A stretch of DNA of 64,000 bases from F1-120-MAGs118 sp013360535 (GTDB lineage Bacteria > Planctomycetota > UBA1135 > GCA-002686595), in assembly GCA_026647215.1 (NCBI GenBank), contig JAPKHC010000006.1, forward strand, positions 70,915-134,914, in the 5' to 3' direction. A program made the position numbers and the translations under genes. Shown piece by piece: positions 58,632-64,000 of the stretch (position 1 is its first letter; the number at the start of each line of letters is the position of its first letter). Below the pieces are notes generated by a model. It was not told the origin of the DNA. It searched no databases and saw nothing but the letters and a program-made list of their open reading frames with translations.

Positions 58632-59079
58632 GGGCCGCGAGCACGGCCTCGACGTGGCCCTTGACCTTCACGGGCGACCACACGGCGGCGATCGAGCCCG
58701 ACTCGTCGATCAGGAACGTCGAGCGGATCGTGCCCTGCACCTTGCGGCCGTACATGAGCTTTTCGCCGAAGGCTCCGTAAGCGCTCGCGACCTTGCTGCC
58801 TTCGTCGACGAGCAGGTCGAAAGGCAGTTCGTGCTTCGCACGGAAGCCCGCGTGCGACTTGAGCGAGTCGGCCGAGACGCCGAGCACGACAGCGCCAGCC
58901 TTCTGCAAGGCCGAATGCTGGTCGCGGAAGTCGCAGGCCTCGACGGTGCAGCCGGGCGTGTTGTCGCGCGGGTAGAAGTACAGGACGACCTGACGGCCCT
59001 TGAGGGAGGCGAGCGAGACCGTCGCGCCGGAGGTCGAAGGGAGCGAGAACGCGGGAGCTTTCTGGCCGAGCTTGAGCAT
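58513..59079 (-). CDS. bcp: thioredoxin-dependent peroxiredoxin Bcp/PrxQ with Lys/Ala/Pro-rich tail
   Basis: 188 aa. The PrxQ core (KAPAFSLPSTSGATVSLASL, YFYPRDNTPGCTVEACDFRD) has peroxidatic Cys44 and resolving Cys49, four residues apart as usual for this group. After about residue 150 the protein adds a basic low-complexity tail (repeated AAPAKPK, KKPAAKKAA), beyond the normal family length. That tail coincides with the 119-base antisense overlap with the NorB-like gene. Divergent from the next thioredoxin-fold gene. The ATG at 59079 lies 6 bases after a TATCGT hexamer. Confidence 0.93.
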   Translation of the reverse strand: MLKLGQKAPAFSLPSTSGATVSLASLKGRQVVLYFYPRDNTPGCTVEACDFRDQHSALQKAGAVVLGVSADSLKSHAGFRAKHELPFDLLVDEGSKVASAYGAFGEKLMYGRKVQGTIRSTFLIDESGSIAAVWSPVKVKGHVEAVLAALTGSPAAAPAPAKKPAAKKAAPAKPKSPRKAAPAKPKGR

Positions 59080-59085
59080 GGCGCC

Positions 59086-59121
59086 ACGATAACGACCGGA
59101 CTTGGGGGCGCGCGCTATCTT
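59086..59121. promoter_or_regulatory. divergent short-leader promoters of bcp and the thioredoxin-fold gene
   Basis: On the minus strand TATCGT (59091-59086) lies 6 bases before the bcp ATG. On the plus strand TATCTT (59116-59121) lies 7 bases before the ATG at 59129. Only 49 bases separate the two start codons, so both -10 boxes fit back to back. Confidence 0.5.
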
Positions 59122-59128
59122 GGGCGTC

Positions 59129-59710
59129 ATGGTGCTCACCCAATCGACGATGCTCGCGCTCGGCACGCCCGCTCCCGACTTTGCGCTCCCCGACACGAAC
59201 GGTCGCACCGTGCGGCTCGCCGAGTTCGACGGAGCCAAGGCGCTGGTCTTGATGTTCCTCTCGAACCACTGCCCGTTCGTGAAGCACATCCAGTCCGGAC
59301 TGGTCGCGCTCGCTCGCGAATACCAGGCGCGCGGCGTCGCCTTCGTCGCGATCGCGTCGAACGACCAGGGCACGCACCCGCAGGACGGCCCGGTCGAGAT
59401 GGTTCGCGAGGCCGAGAGCGCGGGCTACACGTTCCCGTACGTGTTCGACGCCTCTCAGGAAGTCGCAAAGGCGTACCGCGCGGCCTGCACGCCCGACTTC
59501 TTCGTCTTCGACGGAGCCCGCAAGCTCGCCTACCGCGGCCAGCTCGACTCCGCTCGCCCCGGCAATCCGCAACCCGTCGACGGCGCCGACCTGCGCGCCG
59601 CCCTCGACAACCTGCTCGCCGGCCGCCCCGCCCCGACCCAGCAGCGCGCCAGCATGGGCTGCAACATCAAGTGGCGCCCCGGCAACGAGCCCGAGTGGTT
59701 CCCGCGCTGA
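59129..59710 (+). CDS. thioredoxin-fold (AhpC/TSA/redoxin-like) protein
   Basis: 193 aa. Redoxin-type sequence: TPAPDFALPDTNGRTVRLAEF, VLMFLSNHCPFVKHIQSGL with Cys48 as the only active-site cysteine (CPFVKH rather than CxxC), GVAFVAIASND, and a conserved GQLDSARPGN plus C-terminal SMGCNIKW. This subgroup of one-cysteine thioredoxin-like proteins is common in bacteria and of uncertain function, possibly a peroxidase. The start at 59129 matches the promoter pattern; the frame is open to 59102 but without motifs. Confidence 0.85.
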   Translation: MVLTQSTMLALGTPAPDFALPDTNGRTVRLAEFDGAKALVLMFLSNHCPFVKHIQSGLVALAREYQARGVAFVAIASNDQGTHPQDGPVEMVREAESAGYTFPYVFDASQEVAKAYRAACTPDFFVFDGARKLAYRGQLDSARPGNPQPVDGADLRAALDNLLAGRPAPTQQRASMGCNIKWRPGNEPEWFPR

Positions 59711-59846
59711 AGCGCCGCTTCGAGGCGCAGGGTGCCTCGCCGACTGGGCAGGAATTCGCAATCCTGCTAGGGTCATGAGGACTCCCGTGTCGCTCCGCTG
59801 CTGGCGGTCGCGCTCCACATCCGGATCCCCTTCAGAGCCGCAGTCC

Positions 59847-61940
59847 ATGTCACGATCCGCCTACGCGCGATTTGCCTCGCCGTCTCTCGCAAGAACTCGA
59901 TTCGTGGCGCTTGCGGCCTCCGTCGCGATGCTTGCGAACCTGTCGCGAGCCCAGCTCGTGATGTACGTCGACGACGACGCACCCTCTGGCGGAACTGGAC
60001 TGAGCTGGTCGTCACCGTTCCGGCACCTGCAGGACGCTCTCGCGGTTGCGCCGTCGAACACGGTGATTCGCATCGCCGGTGGAACCCACCGGCCTGACGA
60101 GGGAGCAGGGCAGGTCGCGCTGCTGCCGTGGTCAACGTTCCTGCTCAACCGCAAGCTGGCGTTGTATGGCGGCTATCGGGGGCTCGCCGGTGGCGGAGCT
60201 CCGAACGATCGCGATCCGCAGCAGTTCGTCACTGTCCTCAGTGGCGACCTAGCGCAGAACTCGCCGGTGAGCTGGGACAACTGCCTGCACGTTGTCACCG
60301 TCAACACCAGCAGCACGGTGACCGTCGATGGCCTCGAGATCGTCGACGGTGGGGGCACGATCTTCTCGCCGCCGACGCAACCGTCGATCCGCGGGGGCGG
60401 GATGGTTCTGACGCAAGGCACCGTGCAGCTCGTCGACCTGCGCTTCCGGCGCTGCAACAGCCTCGGTTGGGCGGTGGCGAGCATCGGCACGACGATCGAA
60501 TTCGTGCGCTGCAACTTCGGCGATGACGCCAGCCCGATGGGGAACGGCGCGCTGCACCTCGAGTCTTCCAACGTGCGCGTCGAGGATTGCAGCTTCGTCG
60601 CGCAGCCGAACTCGGCCGCCCAGGGCATCTGGTCCAACTTCAGTTCGCTCGACGTTCTGGGCAGCACGTTTCGCGGCAATCACGGCACCGATGGGGGCTC
60701 GGTCCGCTCGTTCGGCGCGCCCGTGGTGATCTCCGATTGCGTCTTCGAGAACTCGCGCTCGCAGAACAGCAACGGCGGTGCGGTGCTCGTCAACAACGGG
60801 CCGCTGACGATGCTTCGGTGCGAGGTGCGCGGGACGAGCACCGACTTGAACAGCGATGGTGCCGTCTACGTGAACAACGGCGGGCTCGTCATGGACGAGT
60901 GCGTTTTTGAGGACAACGTCGCCGGGCTGGGCGGCGCCCTGGTCGTGACCAGTCCCGGCTTCTCGATCACCCGCTGCCAGTTCCGCCGGAACGTCGCCGA
61001 CAATGGCGGCCGCGGCGGCGCGTTGGTCGTCGGAGGAACGGGAGTCGTCTCCCAGTGCAGCTTCGTCGAGAACAGGGCGTGGTTCCTTGGCGGCGCCGTG
61101 GTCTGGGGACAAGCCTCCGGCACCCTGTCGTATCTCGATCGCTGCACGTTTTTCGGCAACTGGGCCGACTCCGCGGGAAGTGCCGTGTACTTCGACGGTC
61201 CGCTCGGAGGCGGCATTCGCAGCTCGATTCTGTGGGACAACCGGATCGGCATGCTTTCGACGCTCGACGCGCAGGCCGTCGCGACGCAGGGGCCGCTCGT
61301 CGTGACCTACAGCGACGTCCAGGGCACGCTCGTGCCCGGCACTGGCAACCTCAACGTCGATCCGCAGTTCCTCTCGGTCTCCGGGCGCGACGAGCGGCTC
61401 ACCGCAGGCTCGCCGTGCATCGACGCGGGCGATCCGGCGTTCACCGATCCCGACGGCAGCCGCGCCGACATGGGTGCGTGGCCGTTCGACCCCTTGGCGT
61501 GCCCGCAAGTGACGGCCTACTGCGTCACGGCCGCGTCCTCGAGCGGTTGCCTCACGACGCTCTCGTGGCAAGGCAACCCGAGCGCGACGGCGGCGACTCC
61601 CTTCGTCGTCACCGCCAGCAACGCTGAAGGTGGCAAGCAAGGAATGCTCTTCTACGGCATCAACGGCGCCGTCTCCGCGCCCTTCGGCGCGACGGTGAGC
61701 ACACGTTGCGTCGCCACACCGACGCAGCGCACGTCCACGCAGTCGACCGGCGGCACTCCCGCGGCCTGCGACGGCTCGCTCTCGCTCGACTGGAATGCGT
61801 ACCTCGCGACGCATCCCGCTGCGCTTGGCGCACCGTTTGCCCTCGGCGACACCGTGTGGATGCAAGCCTGGATCCGCGACCCCGCGGGCCCGGGCACGAC
61901 GTACCTTTCCGACGCCCTGCAGTTCAGCCACTGCTACTGA
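59847..61940 (+). CDS. secreted parallel beta-helix protein with shared C-terminal domain
   Basis: 697 aa. A signal region (RFVALAASVAMLANLSRA) is followed by MYVDDDAPSGGTGLSWSSPF and HLQDALAVAP, the usual opening of Pmp-like/DUF1565-type beta-helices. Repeated short turns follow (VRVEDCSFVAQ, VVISDCVFENS, LTMLRCEVRG, LVMDECVFEDN, VVSQCSFVENRA), and GSPCIDAGDPAFTDPDG marks the end of the helix. The C-terminal ~140 residues begin AYCVTAASSSGC, with CDGSLSLDWNAYLATHPAALG, and resemble those at 61955 and 7609. It is 14 bases upstream of the next gene. Confidence 0.83.
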   Translation: MSRSAYARFASPSLARTRFVALAASVAMLANLSRAQLVMYVDDDAPSGGTGLSWSSPFRHLQDALAVAPSNTVIRIAGGTHRPDEGAGQVALLPWSTFLLNRKLALYGGYRGLAGGGAPNDRDPQQFVTVLSGDLAQNSPVSWDNCLHVVTVNTSSTVTVDGLEIVDGGGTIFSPPTQPSIRGGGMVLTQGTVQLVDLRFRRCNSLGWAVASIGTTIEFVRCNFGDDASPMGNGALHLESSNVRVEDCSFVAQPNSAAQGIWSNFSSLDVLGSTFRGNHGTDGGSVRSFGAPVVISDCVFENSRSQNSNGGAVLVNNGPLTMLRCEVRGTSTDLNSDGAVYVNNGGLVMDECVFEDNVAGLGGALVVTSPGFSITRCQFRRNVADNGGRGGALVVGGTGVVSQCSFVENRAWFLGGAVVWGQASGTLSYLDRCTFFGNWADSAGSAVYFDGPLGGGIRSSILWDNRIGMLSTLDAQAVATQGPLVVTYSDVQGTLVPGTGNLNVDPQFLSVSGRDERLTAGSPCIDAGDPAFTDPDGSRADMGAWPFDPLACPQVTAYCVTAASSSGCLTTLSWQGNPSATAATPFVVTASNAEGGKQGMLFYGINGAVSAPFGATVSTRCVATPTQRTSTQSTGGTPAACDGSLSLDWNAYLATHPAALGAPFALGDTVWMQAWIRDPAGPGTTYLSDALQFSHCY

Positions 61941-61954
61941 GAACGAGGCTCCCG

Positions 61955-63862
61955 ATGCGTACCCACCTGGCACTCGCCCTCGTGCTCCTCTCGCCCGCCG
62001 CGCTCGCGTGGCAGTGCGAGCAGTGCAGCGTCACTTCCGCCGGAGTTCCGGCCGTCAGCGCGAGTTTCGTCGGCGCGACCGACGACTCGGGCACGTGGGT
62101 CGTGTTCTCGTCGGCGGCGAACAACCTGATTCCGGGCGACACGCTCGACTTGTCCGACGTGTTCCTGCGCGATCGCAATGCCGGCACTACCACGGTGCTC
62201 AGCATCTCGACCGGCGGACAGCTCGGGAATGCGAACTCGAACGCGCCCTCGATCAGCGGGAACGGGCAACTCGTGTGCTTCGTCTCCGTGGCGAGCAATC
62301 TGGTCACTGGCGACACGAACGCTCGCAACGACGTGTTCGTGCGGAATCTGTCGACCGGGCAGCTGCAGCTCGCCAGCCGCGCCGGATTCGGCGCACCGGG
62401 CTCGGACCACTCCTTCCAGCCGCGGCTCTCCCCCGACGCGACGAAGCTCGTGTTCGTCTCGAAGTCCTCCAACTTCGTGGCCGGGGACACCAACGGCTTC
62501 GACGACGTCTTCGTCCGCACGCTGGCGACCGGCGCGATGGTGCGTGCGAGCGTCGCGACCGGCGACGTCCAGTCCAACGGAAACAGCAGCAACCCGAGCC
62601 TGTCCGCCGACGGCAACTTCGTCGTTTTCACGAGCGCGGCGACCAATCTCGTCGCGACGGACTCCAACGGGCTCACGGACGTGTTCGTGCACGACCTGAC
62701 GACCGGCGTGACGACGCTCGTGAGCTCGCCACCGGCCGGCGGCGTGTCCAACGGCGAGGCCGACCACGGCTTTCTCTCGGCGGACGCCCGTTTCGTCGTG
62801 TTCTCCAGCCGCGGCACGAACCTCTCGACGGGTGTGCCGAACACGAGCTTCTACCATCCCTATTTGCACGACCGGCTGCTCAACACCACCGTGCGGCTCG
62901 ACTTCACGGCGACGGGGGCCTACGCGAACAAGCACGGGACGGCGCTGGGAGTCTCGATCGACGGTCGCCACGCCTGGTTCCGCAGCGCGGCCAATCAGGT
63001 CGCGGCCGGCGACGTCAACAATTTCGAGGACGTGTTCGTGCGCGACGTGCAGCTCGGCGTCACCACCAAGTTGACCAAGGGCTACAACGGCGCCCCGATC
63101 CAGGTCGGCACGGACGCCGCCGTGCTCTCGTCCAACGGTGCCTACGTCGTGGTCGAGACACGCTCGCCGAACATGGTGCCGACCGACTACAACAACGTCG
63201 GCGACGTGTTCCTGATCCCGGCCGAAGGCCCCAACGCGACGCTCTACGTCGATCAGGACGGCGACGGATACGGCGACCCGTCGAGCTGGTCCTCGGGCGC
63301 CCCCGGCGCTCCGGGACTCGTCACGCTCGGAGGGGACTGCGACGACGCGGATCCGGCGACGAACCCGGGCGCGGCGGATCCCTGCGATGGTCGCGACCGC
63401 GATTGCGACGGGACGACCGATGAAGGCTGCATCACGTACTACTGCACGACCTCGACCACGACCCACGGCTGCCATCCGTTGATGTTCGTCGGCGGCTACG
63501 CGAGCGCCACCGCGCAGTCGCCGTTCCACCTCGCGGCCTTCGACGTCGAAGGAGCGCGGGCGGGTCTGTTCTTCTACGGCCTCGCTCCGGCCGCGGGGGT
63601 CTGGGCTCCGGGGAGCACCTCGACGAAGTGCGTGCAATCGCCGATCCAGCGCATGGGCGCGATCCAGTCCGGGGGCACGAATGGCCAGTGCGATGGCTTG
63701 CTGCTCTACGACATGAACGCCTACCTGCAGTCGCATCCCGGCGCGCTCGGAGCGCCCTTCCCGGCCGGCGCGCGGCTCTACGCACAGGCCTGGTTCCGCG
63801 ATCCCTCCGCGCCCAAGGGCACGAACCTCTCGGACGCGGTCGAGATCCTGCTCGGGCCCTGA
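61955..63862 (+). CDS. secreted PD40/TolB-like propeller protein with MopE-type metal-binding motif
   Basis: 635 aa with a signal peptide (MRTHLALALVLLSPAALA). Residues 30-415 consist of WD40-like PD40 blades (DDSGTWVVFSSAANNLIPGD, GNGQLVCFVSVASNLVTGD, SADGNFVVFTSAATNLVA, DVFVRDVQLGVTT). Then comes a MopE-like calcium/metal-binding motif: DQDGDGYGDP, GGDCDDADPATNPGA, CDGRDRDCDGTTDEGC. The C-terminal domain starts ITYYCTTSTTTHGC and has CDGLLLYDMNAYLQSHPGAL, close to the one at 59847. The two genes are probably co-transcribed. Confidence 0.83.
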   Translation: MRTHLALALVLLSPAALAWQCEQCSVTSAGVPAVSASFVGATDDSGTWVVFSSAANNLIPGDTLDLSDVFLRDRNAGTTTVLSISTGGQLGNANSNAPSISGNGQLVCFVSVASNLVTGDTNARNDVFVRNLSTGQLQLASRAGFGAPGSDHSFQPRLSPDATKLVFVSKSSNFVAGDTNGFDDVFVRTLATGAMVRASVATGDVQSNGNSSNPSLSADGNFVVFTSAATNLVATDSNGLTDVFVHDLTTGVTTLVSSPPAGGVSNGEADHGFLSADARFVVFSSRGTNLSTGVPNTSFYHPYLHDRLLNTTVRLDFTATGAYANKHGTALGVSIDGRHAWFRSAANQVAAGDVNNFEDVFVRDVQLGVTTKLTKGYNGAPIQVGTDAAVLSSNGAYVVVETRSPNMVPTDYNNVGDVFLIPAEGPNATLYVDQDGDGYGDPSSWSSGAPGAPGLVTLGGDCDDADPATNPGAADPCDGRDRDCDGTTDEGCITYYCTTSTTTHGCHPLMFVGGYASATAQSPFHLAAFDVEGARAGLFFYGLAPAAGVWAPGSTSTKCVQSPIQRMGAIQSGGTNGQCDGLLLYDMNAYLQSHPGALGAPFPAGARLYAQAWFRDPSAPKGTNLSDAVEILLGP

Positions 63863-63871
63863 TATGGGTGG

Positions 63872-63908
63872 ACCTGTCAAGCACTCCTGACGGATCACGC
63901 TGACAGGT
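63872..63908. repeat. 8-bp inverted repeat just after the last gene
   Basis: ACCTGTCA (63872-63879) and TGACAGGT (63901-63908) are exact reverse complements 21 bases apart. The intervening and following sequence is less G+C-rich than its surroundings. It could be a mobile-element end, an operator or a weak terminator. Confidence 0.4.
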
Positions 63909-63919
63909 TTGAATTGTGC

Positions 63920-63952
63920 GGGGCCGGTCGCCTTCATCAGGCGGCCGGCCCC
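63920..63952. terminator. strong hairpin at the right edge
   Basis: Bases 63920-63932 pair with 63940-63952 (13 bp, one G-T wobble) around TTCATCA. It spans the predicted end of a minus-strand frame and may terminate transcription coming from beyond the window. Confidence 0.5.
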
Positions 63953-64000
63953 GGTCGCTTCAGAGCGATCGAGGCCGAAGGTGCGGGGACGGCGAGCGCC
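63937..64000 (-). CDS. C-terminal fragment of an unidentified gene entering from the right edge (possible)
   Basis: On the minus strand a frame entering at the window edge reads ALAVPAPSASIALKRPGPAA and stops with TGA at 63939-63937, inside the hairpin. With only 20 codons it cannot be identified. The nearby inverted repeat and drop in G+C make an insertion-sequence transposase conceivable, but this is a guess. Confidence 0.25.
   Translation of the reverse strand, partial: ALAVPAPSASIALKRPGPAA

Overview
The window is very G+C-rich bacterial chromosome, densely packed with genes on both strands. The most likely source is a member of the Planctomycetota, possibly an uncultured or Saltatorellus/Poly30-like lineage. 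Evidence: large secreted proteins built from SBBP, beta-helix, thrombospondin-3 and MopE-like repeats that share a C-terminal domain; an AroD-AroE fusion; SpoVG carrying a zinc ribbon; MORN-2 proteins; and a sulfatase-like enzyme. No rRNA or CRISPR array was seen. The only tRNA is an initiator tRNA-fMet at 5213-5289. Taxonomy is inferred from gene content alone.

Layout. 1-5131: the start of a C5 DNA methyltransferase (cut by the left edge), then panC, a remarkable near-perfect 221-bp palindrome, ispE, spoVG, an aroD-aroE fusion and aroK. 5171-12416: tRNA-fMet, three MORN-2 repeat proteins, a secreted trypsin-like protease, a GNAT enzyme and a secreted protein of unknown function. 12421-16898: htpG, a tandem universal stress protein and threonine synthase. 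16981-21952: a three-subunit, Tat-exported molybdenum hydroxylase of PaoABC type, followed by a Cys-rich small protein and a DUF1326 protein. 21980-25868: a clan GH-D-like glycoside hydrolase overlapping thiD, a pterin dehydratase and a peroxiredoxin. 26016-34270: a large carboxypeptidase-regulatory-like repeat protein, YceI, an operon of lipoprotein RidA, glycosyltransferase and VOC protein, and an SBBP propeller protein.

34295-41026: pabA/trpG, a coiled-coil lipoprotein, HtrA, a GT-C type membrane protein, a sulfatase-like protein with Thr at the nucleophile position, and nnrE. 41164-42153: a thioredoxin-fold protein whose first redox Cys codon is an in-frame TGA (U-P-G-C), the best candidate for an unusual system here, probably a selenoprotein. 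42296-51714: a beta-helix protein, a Gfo/Idh/MocA dehydrogenase with a sugar isomerase/epimerase, a thrombospondin-3 protein, a TMTC-like TPR membrane protein, a HupE/UreJ-like protein and the Fluc fluoride channel. 51731-56151: the phoB-phoR-phoU operon and prmA. 56365-59710: a NorC/NorB-like pair, bcp and a thioredoxin-fold protein. 59847-63862: two more secreted repeat proteins. The right edge has an inverted repeat and the tail of a possible mobile-element gene.

Two themes recur. First, at least ten genes have a TA-x-x-x-T -10-like hexamer only 6-12 bases before the start codon, pointing to leaderless or very short-leader transcription. Second, redox and export functions are prominent: three peroxiredoxin/thioredoxin-fold proteins plus the putative selenoprotein, HtrA, a periplasmic Mo enzyme, a NO reductase-like oxidase, and many signal-peptide proteins with shared C-terminal domains.
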